Positions 50,762 to 60,799 of a stretch of 64,000 nt of DNA are shown here, one piece after another. The stretch comes from Sinosporangium album (GTDB lineage: Bacteria > Actinomycetota > Actinomycetes > Streptosporangiales > Streptosporangiaceae), in assembly GCF_900100605.1 (NCBI RefSeq), contig NZ_FNCN01000001.1, positions 1 to 64,000 on the forward strand, given 5' to 3'. The position numbers were made by a program, and so were the translations under genes. How positions within the stretch are numbered: the stretch's first letter is position 1; each line of letters begins with the position of its first letter. The notes below the pieces were generated by a model that made no database searches, had not been told where the DNA came from, and saw only the letters and a program-made list of their open reading frames with translations.

Positions 50762-53602
50762 TCAGGTGAGGAGGCCCGCCAAGGCCAAGGGCGCTTCGGG
50801 ATGCCGGGCCAGGAGCTCGGCCACCTCACGGTGGGCGAGTCCGCCGGCGACGGGTGCCCGCCACTCCCCCTCACACCCGAGCAGCTCGGCGACCGCGTCG
50901 CAGGCCGAGGGATGCGCGGCCAGCAGCGCGGTGACCGGGCCCGCGGGGGCGGGAGCCGCATGCGGTGACGCGGGGGCGCGCTGGTCCGACCAGGGCGGCA
51001 CCCAGGTGTCGAGCTGCGGCAGGCTGCCGGGGAACAGGCGGCCCGCCTCGCGGACGAGCATCGGCATCAGGTCGCCGGCCTGATGGCGAAGGGTGGTGAT
51101 GAGCTTGGGCAGCCACGGCAGCAGGACGGTGTCGGGCAGGCTGCCGAAAGCTTTGGAGATGACCTCGACGACGAAGCCGGAAAGGGCCGGAGCCGCCTCC
51201 ATGGCCTGCACGAAACCGGCGATGTAGAGGGGGAACGAGGGCACGACCAGGGGGTTGGCCAGCAGCCCGTCGCACCGCGCCCGCAGCTCGGCCAGGGGCA
51301 GCAGGCCGAGCTGCGTCTGCGCAGCCCACAGCAGGGCCAGCTTGGCGGGCGCCTCGGGGGCGGACTGCCGGACGGCGAGTTCGAGCTGCAACCGGTCGCA
51401 CCCGAGGGAGAGGGCGAGGCTCTCCATGCCGAACAGGAACCCCAGCATGGCGGCCACGTGCCGCACGCCCGTGTCGTCGCTGGCGAAGGCGATCGGCAGC
51501 AGCGTGCAGTAGTGGGCGTAGCCGGTCGTCACGAACGACCCGCACCAGGCGGGAAGCTCCGGCTCGGCCGCGCGGTAGTGCGCCAGCAGCCGCCGGATCC
51601 GCCGCAGCACCTCCGGCGCGTCGTCGACGGTGCGCTCGGCCGCCAGCAGCTCCACGGCCCGCGCCCCGAGCTCGTCGGCGAAACGCCTGCCGCCGAGGAA
51701 GACGACGGCGTCCTCGACGGCCGCGAGGGCGACCGCGGCGGTGGCGTCGGGCTTCCAGACCGTACGGCGAAGCCGCTGCTCCAGCACCTGCTCGACGGTG
51801 ACGCCTTCGTAGCCGAGCTCGATGATGGCGCGCTGGTAGCGGCCGAAGGCCAGATCCCAGCTCTCCTGCCTCGACCGCTCCCCCAGCCCGCGCTCGCCCA
51901 TGATCGGCCTCGCCGCGTCCTCGGGGAGGAGATAGCGCAGCTTCCACAGCAGGTCGGAGCAGGGCACAAGGCCGGGGTCGGCGTTGAGGTCGAGCAGCGC
52001 GCGCTGCACAGTGCGTTTCGACAGGTCCAGCCCCAGCGGTTCAAGCCGGTCGAACGCATCGCGGGCGAGCGGCGGCAGCGCCTCGTAGCCGACTTCGCCG
52101 ACGCGGTCGCCGCCGAGCAGGATCTCGCACAGCCGGCGCACGTCGCGCCGCCCCGGGACCGTGTCCTTCTCGATGCAGGTGACGGCCGCGTCCTGGAAGT
52201 CGTACGGCGTGGGCCTCGCCCTGCCCCGCATGCCCGCGAGCAGGATCGAGGTCTCGAACACGGCGATGGCGTCCGCGGTGCTGGCGAGGTAACCGTTGCG
52301 GCGCGCCAGCCGTACGATGTCGACGCACCAGCCGCGCAGCTCCGCCTCGTCGAGCTCGTCCAGCGCGGGAGGGGTCGCGAGAAACCCCGACAACCGGTCG
52401 TTCACGGCCTCGCCGCCCGTGGCGCCCGCCGCGTCGGCAGACGCGGGCGGTTTGGACGGCGGCGGTTGGGAAGCCCGGGGTGTGGACGCGGCCCCCGCAC
52501 GGCGCTTGGGGGCTGCCTTGGCGCCTTTCTGCCCCGCCAGTGTGAACGTGGTGAGGCCGCCGCGCGTGACGGCCTTCGACCAGGTGGCCGCCGCGACCGA
52601 CACCGAACCGGCGGCCAGCCCGAACTGCGCCTCGATGGCCGAGTGGCTGGACGGGATGAGGCCGTAGAGCCAGCGTGTGGCGGTGCGCGGGGCGATGTCG
52701 TAGGTCGCCTCGGAGTCCAGCCCGAACTGCTCGACGCGGCTGGCGGCGTGGAACGCGCCGCACACGTAGAGGCAGTCGGCCGGATCGGCGCCCGAATCGG
52801 CCAGGTGCTCGCGCATCCTGGTCCACATGTAACGCTCGCGCTCCTCGTCCACCGCCAGCCTGCGTCCGGCCCGGGTGAGGCGCCGGAACAGGCTGCCGAT
52901 CAGCACCATGACCTGGCGGTAGGTGTCGTAGTCGGCGCCGATGAGCGGCTGCTCGACGTATTGGTCCCACCACTCCGACCAGTGCCGCACCTTGCCGTGG
53001 TGGAGCAGATGCTCCTCCAGCTCGGCGAACCGGGGGCGCAGGTCGCCGATCTCGATGCCTACGGCGTCGCCGTGGAGACCGGTCTCCTCCCCGTGCTCGC
53101 CGCCCTCCTGGCGGCCCTCAGCCTCGCACGTCCCGTCGGGCTCCCACTGGAAGACGTGGTCCGTGGAGCGGTCGACCAGCACCAGCTCGACACCGGGCGT
53201 CTCCAACGCGTAGGCGATGGCCTGGTATTCGGCCGACGCCTCCGTGATGGGGGCGACCACGCTGAGGGGGCCCGCCCCCGGCGGAAACCCGTCAAGGTCG
53301 GTCGCGAAGGCTTGAAGCGCCACGGGCAGCCGGCAGTTGCGCAGCTCGCCCAGCAGCGGCCGCAGGTCTTCGCAGAGCTCCAGGTAGATGACCTTGGGCT
53401 GCTTTTCGCGCAGCCGCCGCACCATGGCCGCCGCCGACGCCGGCGAGTGGTGGCACACCGGGAAGATCTCCAACCGCTCGCCCAGCGCCCGGTCGACGTC
53501 GTCCACCAGGCCCGACAGGATGTCCGTCAGCGTGTCGGGCGCGTCGGAGAACGCGGTGGCCGCGTCGAGCAACTGCTCGCGCAGGGCGCCGAACGGGCTC
53601 AT
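50762..53602 (-). CDS. DUF5682-family protein of the MoxR-VWA operon
   Basis: 946 residues. The N-terminal part (LEIFPVCHHSPASAAAMVRR, KVIYLELCEDLRPLLGEL, EYQAIAYALETPGVELVLVD) is the conserved DUF5682 start; a long helical, Ala-rich remainder includes an Ala/Pro linker near 385. No catalytic motif is recognised, though the HHSP motif is conserved in the family. It is the last gene of a five-gene operon and overlaps the MoxR stop (ATGA). It probably serves as client-recognition or scaffold subunit. Confidence 0.75.
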   Translation of the reverse strand: MSPFGALREQLLDAATAFSDAPDTLTDILSGLVDDVDRALGERLEIFPVCHHSPASAAAMVRRLREKQPKVIYLELCEDLRPLLGELRNCRLPVALQAFATDLDGFPPGAGPLSVVAPITEASAEYQAIAYALETPGVELVLVDRSTDHVFQWEPDGTCEAEGRQEGGEHGEETGLHGDAVGIEIGDLRPRFAELEEHLLHHGKVRHWSEWWDQYVEQPLIGADYDTYRQVMVLIGSLFRRLTRAGRRLAVDEERERYMWTRMREHLADSGADPADCLYVCGAFHAASRVEQFGLDSEATYDIAPRTATRWLYGLIPSSHSAIEAQFGLAAGSVSVAAATWSKAVTRGGLTTFTLAGQKGAKAAPKRRAGAASTPRASQPPPSKPPASADAAGATGGEAVNDRLSGFLATPPALDELDEAELRGWCVDIVRLARRNGYLASTADAIAVFETSILLAGMRGRARPTPYDFQDAAVTCIEKDTVPGRRDVRRLCEILLGGDRVGEVGYEALPPLARDAFDRLEPLGLDLSKRTVQRALLDLNADPGLVPCSDLLWKLRYLLPEDAARPIMGERGLGERSRQESWDLAFGRYQRAIIELGYEGVTVEQVLEQRLRRTVWKPDATAAVALAAVEDAVVFLGGRRFADELGARAVELLAAERTVDDAPEVLRRIRRLLAHYRAAEPELPAWCGSFVTTGYAHYCTLLPIAFASDDTGVRHVAAMLGFLFGMESLALSLGCDRLQLELAVRQSAPEAPAKLALLWAAQTQLGLLPLAELRARCDGLLANPLVVPSFPLYIAGFVQAMEAAPALSGFVVEVISKAFGSLPDTVLLPWLPKLITTLRHQAGDLMPMLVREAGRLFPGSLPQLDTWVPPWSDQRAPASPHAAPAPAGPVTALLAAHPSACDAVAELLGCEGEWRAPVAGGLAHREVAELLARHPEAPLALAGLLT

Positions 53603-54714
53603 GAGAGCGTGGCGATCGCCTGGCGACCGCCCTCCAGGAAGTCGTTCCAGGCCCCGCCGTCCTTCTTGCTGCGCGGCTCGACCACGCCGTGCCAGTACTT
53701 GTTCAAGATGGCGAGGTCCTCGGGGCTGCGGCGGGCGAGCGAACCGACGAGCGACCCCGCCAGCGTCTCGGCGCGCAAGGTGCGGTCGCCGAAGAAGTTG
53801 CTGTGCAGGATGGCGTCCTCGAGCACGCCGATCTGCTCGGCCGTGGACAGCGCGGATTCGAGCCTCTCGTCGTCGCTCGCGGCCGACGCGGCGGCGGTGC
53901 GGAGGTCGGCGAAGCTCTGCAGGAGGATGTCCAGCAGCGTGGGCGGCAGGTCCACCTCGATGTTGTGGCGGCGCAGCAGCTCCTCGGTGCGGAAGCGGAC
54001 GATCTCCGCCTCGCTCTTCTTGTTCGTCACCACCGGGATCCGCACGAAGTTGAACCGGCGTTTCAGCGCGGACGACAGGTCGTTCACGCCCCGGTCGCGG
54101 CTGTTGGCCGTGGCGATGATGGAGAATCCGGGCCGCCCGAACACGATGTTGTCCTCGTCGAGCTCAGGAATGGACACGTATTTCTCCGAGAGAATGGAGA
54201 TCAGGGCGTCCTGCACGTCGCTGGTCGAACGGGTCAATTCCTCGAAGCGGCCGATCACGCCCTGCTCCATCGCCGTCATGATGGGCGAGGGGATCATCGA
54301 CTCACGCGACTGCCCCTTGGCGATCACCATGGACACGTTCCACGAATATTTGATGTGGTCCTCGGTGGTGCCCGCCGTCCCCTGCACGACGAGGGTCGAG
54401 TTGCGGCAGATCGCGGCGGCGAGCAGTTCGGCGAGCCAGCTCTTGCCCGTGCCCGGATCTCCGATCAGCAGCAGTCCCCGGTCGGAGGCGAGGGTCACGA
54501 TGGCGCGTTCGACGAAACTGCGGTCGCCGAACCACTTCTGCGGGATCTCTCGGTCAAGCCCGTCGGCCCGTTCCGAGCCGAGCACGAACAGCCGCACCAT
54601 GCGGGGGCTCAGCCGCCACGAGAAGGGCTTCGGGCCGTCGTCGATCGACTCCAGCCAGTCGAGCTCCTCGGCGTACTTCACCTCGGCGGGCGCGCGCAGC
54701 ATGTCCTGAGTCAT
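53599..54714 (-). CDS. MoxR-family AAA+ ATPase (YehL type)
   Basis: 371 residues from ATG 54714 (AGGAG upstream). Walker A LLLIGDPGTGKSWLAELLAA, Walker B-like DALISILSEKYVSIPELDED, sensor 1 FSIIATANSRDRGVNDLSSA, Arg finger region LKRRFNFVRIPV. MoxR ATPases act with VWA proteins as chaperones that insert metals or remodel complexes. Neighbours (VWA, SWIM, DUF5682) match the YehL/YehP/YehQ-type group. Confidence 0.85.
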   Translation of the reverse strand: MTQDMLRAPAEVKYAEELDWLESIDDGPKPFSWRLSPRMVRLFVLGSERADGLDREIPQKWFGDRSFVERAIVTLASDRGLLLIGDPGTGKSWLAELLAAAICRNSTLVVQGTAGTTEDHIKYSWNVSMVIAKGQSRESMIPSPIMTAMEQGVIGRFEELTRSTSDVQDALISILSEKYVSIPELDEDNIVFGRPGFSIIATANSRDRGVNDLSSALKRRFNFVRIPVVTNKKSEAEIVRFRTEELLRRHNIEVDLPPTLLDILLQSFADLRTAAASAASDDERLESALSTAEQIGVLEDAILHSNFFGDRTLRAETLAGSLVGSLARRSPEDLAILNKYWHGVVEPRSKKDGGAWNDFLEGGRQAIATLS

Positions 54715-54723
54715 CAAAATCTC

Positions 54724-56067
54724 CTAGGTAAGAAAGTTCTTCAGTTCGAACACGAGCTTTTGAATGCGGCCTGAGATCACCGGGGTGCCCAGGTCCTTGA
54801 GTTTCTGGCGGAACCACGGGTCGACGCTCTGGTGCCCGGAGCTGCTCACCGAACCGACGGGGATGAACTTCACCCCCGAGCGGTGCACGGCCTCGAAGTC
54901 CGTGATCAGCGCGCGATTGTCGTAGAAGTCGGAGATCCACACCATCACCGTGTTGCGCGGGTCGGCGATCTTCGGCCGCGCGAGGGCCATCGCCACGGTG
55001 CCGTCCGTGCCGCCTCCGAGAGTTGTACGCAGCAGCACCTCGAACGGATCGTGCACCCACGGGGTCAGATCCAGCGCACGGGTGTCGTAGGCGACCAGGT
55101 GCACGTCCACCTTGGGGAGGCCCGCGAAGATCGACGCCAGGATGGTGCAGTTGACCATCGCGTCCACCATGGAGCCCGACTGGTCCACGACCACGATCAG
55201 CCTGGCGGGTGTCGTGCGGCGGGCGGTCTGGCGATAGTAGAGCCGGTCCACATAGAGCCGCTGATCGCTGGGGCTCCAGTTGGTGAGGTTCTTCCAGATC
55301 GTCCGTTCCAGGTCGAGGTTGCGGAACACACGCTTGGGCGGCACCGACCTGTCGATCACCCCCACACTGGTCCGCTCGACCTGCGTGCGCAGCACCTCGG
55401 CGACCTCGTCGACGAACCTGCGGATCAGCGCCTTCGCATTGGCCAGCGCCACCCCCGACAGGTTCGACTTGTCGCGCAGGAGCTGCTCGATGAGCGACAT
55501 GCTCGGCGTCAACTGCCTGGCCAGTGCCGGGTCGGCCAACACCTCACGCAGGCGCATCCGCTTGACGAGGTCGGCCTCCAGGTTGGCCAGCACCCCCGCC
55601 GTCTCCTCGCCGCCGGGGCTGGAGCGCAGCCCTCCCGGCTCACACCCCATCGCGCGCTCGAACCAGCCGGCGTCCTGCCTCCACCGCGCCAGATCTCCCG
55701 CGGTGACGCCGCCCGTGCCCGTGGCGAACACATTGAGCAGCAGCTTCGAGACCAGGGCCGCCCGCCGCACCTCATCGCCCTGCGCGTGCTCCCGCTCCGC
55801 CAGCAGACCCTGCAGCTCGTCGGCCAGCGCGGGGAAGCGCTGCACCAGCGTGTCCACCGACACCCCGGGATCCAGCAGCGCCTCCGGCAGCCCGAGGTCG
55901 CCCACCACGGCCACACTCGCGGCCTCCAACGCCGGCTGCTCGTCCGCGCCGAACAACCGCGACAGCAGCCGCCAGTAAAGCACCTGCCGCCGATTGGCGT
56001 CTGATGTCGTCTGGGCGTCACCCTCGGAGGGCCGAGCCGTGACGTCCTCGATCGGAGATCCGCTCAT
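54724..56067 (-). CDS. VWA-domain (CoxE/YehP-like) protein
   Basis: 447 residues. A helical N-domain of about 265 residues is followed by a VWA domain with the MIDAS DxSGS (LIVVVDQSGSMVDAMVNCTI), the Thr/Asp positions in LGGGTDGTVAMALA and ISDFYDNRALITDF. Such proteins bind metal and pair with MoxR ATPases. Seven bp before the MoxR gene; ATGA overlap with the upstream gene. Confidence 0.85.
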   Translation of the reverse strand: MSGSPIEDVTARPSEGDAQTTSDANRRQVLYWRLLSRLFGADEQPALEAASVAVVGDLGLPEALLDPGVSVDTLVQRFPALADELQGLLAEREHAQGDEVRRAALVSKLLLNVFATGTGGVTAGDLARWRQDAGWFERAMGCEPGGLRSSPGGEETAGVLANLEADLVKRMRLREVLADPALARQLTPSMSLIEQLLRDKSNLSGVALANAKALIRRFVDEVAEVLRTQVERTSVGVIDRSVPPKRVFRNLDLERTIWKNLTNWSPSDQRLYVDRLYYRQTARRTTPARLIVVVDQSGSMVDAMVNCTILASIFAGLPKVDVHLVAYDTRALDLTPWVHDPFEVLLRTTLGGGTDGTVAMALARPKIADPRNTVMVWISDFYDNRALITDFEAVHRSGVKFIPVGSVSSSGHQSVDPWFRQKLKDLGTPVISGRIQKLVFELKNFLT

Positions 56068-57656
56068 TGCCTCAACAACCGTCCCGCTCGCTCTCGTAGC
56101 ACGGCGACAACGTCACCGGCCTTGGCCTCGGCCTTCACCACCTTGGGGTCGGTGGGGCCCATCGCCCAGTCGCCCGTGTGCAGCGCGACCGGCTTGCGCT
56201 TCACGGTCGCCTGGACCGCCATCGGCTGGAGCAGCCAGCGCCCGCCGTCCCACCGCAGCAGGCCGAGGCAGGCGGAGGAGGCGGCCACCAGCTCCGGGGT
56301 GAGCGGGCCGCAGGACGGCAGCCGATCGAGGTCCACGGCGAGCGCGTTGCCGCCGAGGTCGAACGTGTGGCCGTCGGTCGTGTAGCCCTCGACGAGCACA
56401 GGCTCGGCGATGCGCACCGGATGCCTGTCGAGAGGCGGCACCGGCGGCGCGACGGCCGTGCCCAGCGCCACGCGAGCCGTCGTGAACGGGTCGGCCGCCT
56501 CGCCCAGACGGGCGTGGTCGTCGCGCCAGAGCAGATCGCCGCCCCCGAGCAGCACCATGCTTTCGATCTCCACGCTGCGGTGCTCGGCCAGAGCGCCCAT
56601 CAGCACCGGGTGGCCGGTGAACAGCCGCCACACGGCGGGCCCCACGATCGTGTCGACCTTCGCCGCCGCCACACTCGTGCGCACCAGCCGGTACGGCGAG
56701 CCGTCGCCGGTGTCGAGGAGGCCGTGGACCTGCACCCGCACCGCCGTGCCATGCTCGTGCACATCGGCCCCGAGGATCAGCAGCCGACCGGACACCGCCT
56801 CGGCGCCGCCGCGCCAGGAGTCGGCCGGACCACCACCGCTCCCCTCCGCCCGCGCGCCGGGAGAGGGAGACTGCGAGAGCAGCAAGGCCCGCGTCCACAG
56901 GTCCGCCCACCGCCTGGCGGGCAGCCGTTCGGCCGTCGCGACGGGGGAAGAGGCGCGCAGCTCGGCCGCCAGACCGTCCAGCAGCACCGCGAGCCCCCGC
57001 AGGTGCGGGACAGCGAGAAGCGCCTCGATGGCCTGGTCGGCGGCGGACACCAGATCGTGGTCAACACCCCGCCATCCCGCGATGGCCACCTCGCTCAGCC
57101 AAGAACGGCACCCGCCGAGCAGGTTGTCCACCGCTCCGGCCGACGCTCCGGCCACCGCCCCGGCCAATGCCCCGGGCGTAGCCCCGCCGGGCTCGGGCGC
57201 CGAAGCCGACCCACCGGTCGGCGGCGTCTCCGGCGACGCGCCTCCCTCCGTAGCGGGCGCACCGGCCGAGGCGGAAGCGGCGGCCGAGGCGGCCGGGTCG
57301 GAAGCAACAGCAGGGGCCTGCCACGTCGCGCGGGTGCGCCCGAGGGCGCCGTCCAGACTCGCGAGCAGGGCGTCGTGCACCGCGCCGAAGAGCGCGGCAC
57401 GCCCGCCGGCGAGAACGGCCAGGTTTCCATGGGAGGCCGACCCCGCGATGGTCTTCTCCACCGCCTCGGCGACGCCATCTCCGAGCGGACTGCCCGCCGC
57501 CGCGTCACGCAGGGCGCCGAGCGCGGCGGCCTGTTCCTCGCGGAGCCTGGCGAACCCATGCACCAGGGCGTCGTCGAACCCCGCCACGACGTCGAGCGCC
57601 TCGGCGACACCCGGCGGCTCGGCGCGCAGCAGTTCACCGCATTGCGCGTCCAACAT
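56064..57656 (-). CDS. Unknown 530-residue protein of the MoxR-VWA operon
   Basis: Begins MLDAQCGELLRAEPPGVAEA; helical N-half with a low-complexity Ala/Pro/Gly linker (about 115-165), then a beta-rich C-half (LVEGYTTDGHTFDLGGNALA, WLLQPMAVQATVKRKPVALH). No family recognised, but a large protein at this place is usual in YehL-type loci. It overlaps both neighbours (TGATG upstream, ATGA downstream), so it is a stoichiometric partner. Confidence 0.65.
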   Translation of the reverse strand: MLDAQCGELLRAEPPGVAEALDVVAGFDDALVHGFARLREEQAAALGALRDAAAGSPLGDGVAEAVEKTIAGSASHGNLAVLAGGRAALFGAVHDALLASLDGALGRTRATWQAPAVASDPAASAAASASAGAPATEGGASPETPPTGGSASAPEPGGATPGALAGAVAGASAGAVDNLLGGCRSWLSEVAIAGWRGVDHDLVSAADQAIEALLAVPHLRGLAVLLDGLAAELRASSPVATAERLPARRWADLWTRALLLSQSPSPGARAEGSGGGPADSWRGGAEAVSGRLLILGADVHEHGTAVRVQVHGLLDTGDGSPYRLVRTSVAAAKVDTIVGPAVWRLFTGHPVLMGALAEHRSVEIESMVLLGGGDLLWRDDHARLGEAADPFTTARVALGTAVAPPVPPLDRHPVRIAEPVLVEGYTTDGHTFDLGGNALAVDLDRLPSCGPLTPELVAASSACLGLLRWDGGRWLLQPMAVQATVKRKPVALHTGDWAMGPTDPKVVKAEAKAGDVVAVLRERAGRLLRQ

Positions 57657-58156
57657 CAGCGCACCCCCGCCATCGCCGGGAACCAGTGCAGCTCGGGCAG
57701 CGGTTCGGTGCTGTCGGGCACCTCCAGATAGGCCAGGTGACGGAGGAACCGGCTGAACACCACCGCGGCCTGAGCACGCTCCGGCCGGCCGTTCAGGCAG
57801 CCCATCAGGGACCCGCCTTCGGAAACCTCGACGCGGAGGTAACGGGCGACCCGGTCGAGTCCGTATTGCAGCACGGCCTCACCAGCCAGGGCGTGCAGGT
57901 GCTTGCACGCGGAGCCGTGCAAGCCGCCGCACGGCCGGTTGTTGTTCGTGCTGCAACTCAAGGCGTGGGTGCCCGCCGTAATCGACGACACATATACGCG
58001 AGAAATGTCCGACCCGCTCGACACCACGCCCTGCAACCGGCCGTCGGCCAACTCGACAAACGGCACCTTCGCCAACTTGCGCGGCTCTACGGGCGGCACC
58101 ACCCTCACCACACTGCGCCGCTCCCATGCGACGCTGTCCGCGTCCACGACTTTCAA
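57656..58156 (-). CDS. SWIM zinc-finger-like protein (YehQ-like)
   Basis: 166 residues, first gene of the operon. The metal motif is HALSCSTNNNRPCGGLHGSACKH: Cys, Cys, then CxH (CKH), a variant of SWIM CxCxnCxH in which the first CxC pair is split. The rest (SRVYVSSITAGTHALSC; FSRFLRHLAYLEVPD) fits SWIM proteins of MoxR loci. Likely a DNA- or protein-binding adaptor. Confidence 0.75.
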   Translation of the reverse strand: MKVVDADSVAWERRSVVRVVPPVEPRKLAKVPFVELADGRLQGVVSSGSDISRVYVSSITAGTHALSCSTNNNRPCGGLHGSACKHLHALAGEAVLQYGLDRVARYLRVEVSEGGSLMGCLNGRPERAQAAVVFSRFLRHLAYLEVPDSTEPLPELHWFPAMAGVR

Positions 58157-58647
58157 CCTCCAAACCCGTCATTTCGCGCACGCCGACTGGACGTCAGCGC
58201 CATGCGCTCGGCTGATCAATGAACCGCGAAGCTACCGGGCGCCACCGACAGTTGCTGCGCCGCGGTGAAAGAAGTCAGACAGACTCAGCCCCTCGGCCGA
58301 CATCCACGCAGGTCAACAGCCGAAAGCCCAGACCTTCGAGTACGGCGGGCGCCCCTCGGCCGCCTCCACAGCCGCCGCCCCGGCGGGCACCGCAGCCCGC
58401 CAAGCACGTCCCGAGCAGCCCGAGACAGGGCGACGTGGCAGCCGCGCCCCCTATCACGAGAAATTCAAATTCCACCGGCAAATTCGCCGCAAGCTTAATA
58501 CGCTTATAGCTGATTACGCTTTCAAAGAAACGATTTCACCGGCAGAGAAATTAGCTGGAAGCAAAATCCCTGACGCCACTCACCGAGCGCGCGTTAATGT
58601 CGATCCACTCCTTCAGGGAAGACACACCATCGCTTGTCGAGGTTTAG
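58157..58647. promoter_or_regulatory. Divergent region between the MoxR operon and clpP, 491 bp
   Basis: 58160-58440 is GC-rich without a convincing gene. 58455-58600 is AT-rich and contains TACGCTT at 58499-58505 and 58515-58521, 16 bp apart, a possible operator or promoter element for clpP. Both divergent promoters should be here. Confidence 0.35.
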
Positions 58648-59328
58648 GTGAACCACATGAACCCATGGCAGATCAACCGGCCCGAAGCCGCCCCCGACCA
58701 CGCCGGACGCTCCCGCGTGCACGGCACGCAGGGCCCGTCGGCACAACCCGTCGAGGACACATATCACCGCCTGCTCAAGCAGCGCATCATCTTCCTCGGC
58801 CAAGAGGTCGACGATGATGTGGCCAACCGCATCTGCGCCGAGTTGCTGCTGCTGAGCGCCGAGAACTCCGAGCGCGACATCTCCCTCTACATCAACTCTC
58901 CGGGCGGTTCCGTCAGCGCCGGAATGGCGATCTACGACGTGATGCAGTTCATCCCCAATGACGTCTCCACGGTCGCGCTGGGAGCGGCCGCTTCCATGGG
59001 CCAAGTCCTGCTGACAGCGGGCGCGCCCGGCAAACGGCTTTCCCTTTCCAGCTCGCGGATCATGATGCATCAGCCGTTGGGAGGGATCGGCGGCACCGCG
59101 TCCGACATCGCCATCCAGGCCGAGCAAATGCTCTACGTGAAGCAGAACCTGGCCGAGCGGATCGCCTTCCACAGCGGCCAATCCGTTGAGCGGGTCCGCC
59201 ACGACTGGGACCGCGACCGCTGGTTCACCGCGTCGGAGGCCAAGGAATACGGCCTGATCGACCACGTGGTGACCCGGACCGCGGAGGTGTCGCCCTCAGG
59301 CCCCGCCGGCGGCCCCTCGGCCTCCTGA
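58648..59328 (+). CDS. clpP: ATP-dependent Clp protease proteolytic subunit
   Basis: 226 residues from GTG 58648 (ATG 58657 possible; GAGG precedes). Complete ClpP: Gly-rich [18 protein letters not shown], nucleophile Ser116 in [12 protein letters not shown], His141 in IMMHQPLGG, Asp190 in [11 protein letters not shown]. The N-terminal 30 residues are an unusual extension. As the first of two adjacent clpP genes it resembles the clpP3-clpP4 arrangement of Streptomyces rather than the clpX-linked pair. Confidence 0.9.
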   Translation: MNHMNPWQINRPEAAPDHAGRSRVHGTQGPSAQPVEDTYHRLLKQRIIFLGQEVDDDVANRICAELLLLSAENSERDISLYINSPGGSVSAGMAIYDVMQFIPNDVSTVALGAAASMGQVLLTAGAPGKRLSLSSSRIMMHQPLGGIGGTASDIAIQAEQMLYVKQNLAERIAFHSGQSVERVRHDWDRDRWFTASEAKEYGLIDHVVTRTAEVSPSGPAGGPSAS

Positions 59329-59366
59329 TCCGACCCCCTCAAGAGCCCCGAGGAGCATTGAAGAGC

Positions 59367-59816
59367 ATGGCCATGTTCGAGAGCCGCCACGTCCTTCCCT
59401 CATTCGTCGAGCGGACCACCTACGGCGTCAAAGAGACAACCCCCTACAACAAACTGTTCGAAGACCGGATCATCTTTCTCGGCGTCCAGGTCGACGACAC
59501 CTCCGCCAACGATGTAATGGCTCAGTTGCTCACCCTGGAGTCCACGGACCCCGACCGGGACATCAGCATGTACATCGACTCGCCGGGCGGCTCGTTCACC
59601 GCGATGCGTACCCGTCGGCGTCAGTCGGCCATGCCGCCGGCGAATGGCATCGTCTGCCATTGGTCGATGGCCGGCTTCACATACTCCACCAACGGGGGCA
59701 GTTGCGGCGCGAGCGTGAGTACGGTGATGGCCCGCAGCATCCCCACGGCGTTCACAAAACCCATGACGTCGCCGTTCAACGGCCTCATGCCGTTGCGCTG
59801 CGCGCCCCGGTTGTAG
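59367..59816 (+). pseudogene. Second clpP, truncated after the first third
   Basis: From ATG 59367 the sequence is normal ClpP ([38 protein letters not shown]) to about 59606, then changes to [11 protein letters not shown], the antisense of the adjacent kinase gene, before stopping at 59816. The catalytic Ser, His and Asp are all missing. The break coincides with the 3' end of the leftward APH-type gene (stop 59621), so a recombination or insertion joined the two. ClpP here would be a lone subunit. Confidence 0.8.
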
Positions 59817-60571
59817 GCGGATTCCAAGTCGGGGCCGAGGGCGGCCAGGTCCCACTCGACGGGGCCCAGCGTGACCAGTTCGAAGTCGGAGTAGAGGTCC
59901 CCGTCCACTCCTGAGAAGATGTTCGCGGGCGGGCAGTCTCCGTGGACCGGCTGGAGATCGATCCCTGGAAACGCCTTTTCGAATGCCGTGCGGGAGCGCA
60001 CGAGAGGCTCCAGGACCTTCCATTCGCGGCGTGCGCGCTCCAGCTCGGCCGGACCGATGAGGTCGGAGTGCTTTTCAAGCAGAGCAAGGCTTTCGGTGAT
60101 GAACTGCGGTTCGGCGGCGGACAGAAACGACAGCCGACCCGGATATGCGCGCATCGCGGCGTGCAGGTCCGGCACGAATTCGCAGTTCGCCACGTAGTCG
60201 GGCTCTTTGCCTCGGTCTTCCTCCACGAACTGCCAGAACGTCATCGAAAGCCCGTCGCGCTGAACGGGCTCCCGTGGCACGAGAGGGCTGGGAGGAATCA
60301 CGGGGATTCCCTGGTCCGCGAGCCACCGTGCCACGTCCAGTTCCGCCTGCTGGCGGCGCTCCAGCGCATCAAGGTCTGTGGTGTGCGGCAGGACGACGGG
60401 GATCCGGGCTACGACCGGTGACGGCGCGAGGTGGACAACAACGGAGAACAGATCGTAGAGCACCGCGGCATCGGTCACGCTGAGTCCGAGATCGCGACCT
60501 GCACCCACGGCCGCGTCGACCGCAGCGGAGGTGCGGCGGGCGATGTGTTGCGGTGTCTGGAAATCGGCCAT
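59621..60571 (-). CDS. APH-fold phosphotransferase
   Basis: 316 residues. The catalytic loop is [20 protein letters not shown] (HGDxxxxN) and the metal Asp follows in [18 protein letters not shown]. The N-lobe carries [20 protein letters not shown]. Aminoglycoside phosphotransferase family; substrate unknown. Its 3' end abuts the truncated clpP, which makes its arrival here by recombination likely. Confidence 0.8.
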   Translation of the reverse strand: MADFQTPQHIARRTSAAVDAAVGAGRDLGLSVTDAAVLYDLFSVVVHLAPSPVVARIPVVLPHTTDLDALERRQQAELDVARWLADQGIPVIPPSPLVPREPVQRDGLSMTFWQFVEEDRGKEPDYVANCEFVPDLHAAMRAYPGRLSFLSAAEPQFITESLALLEKHSDLIGPAELERARREWKVLEPLVRSRTAFEKAFPGIDLQPVHGDCPPANIFSGVDGDLYSDFELVTLGPVEWDLAALGPDLESAYNRGAQRNGMRPLNGDVMGFVNAVGMLRAITVLTLAPQLPPLVEYVKPAIDQWQTMPFAGGMAD

Positions 60572-60799
60572 GTTTCGATCATTTCACGGCACCGCCGGCG
60601 GACCCAAGCACACACGATGTCCGGTCGCTGCCATCCGTCCCGTCGCCGCTTTCCCCCTCCCGCACCTCCGGCGGAGGCGAGGGCGAAGGCGAGGATGTGG
60701 TAGGTGGCGGCGCCTGAACTCCTCCCGGGACTGCGGGGCCGTACGTCGGTGGTGGGCCGAGGGCCGCTCCCGGGGTGCGGGAGCGGCACTCGGGGGCGG

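Noticed and set aside
51083..54709. Rightward open frame of 1208 codons opposite the DUF5682 and MoxR genes
   Set aside because: Antisense frame kept open by GC bias; its translation is Gly/Arg/Gln/Glu-rich without domains, while the minus strand has DUF5682 and MoxR motifs.
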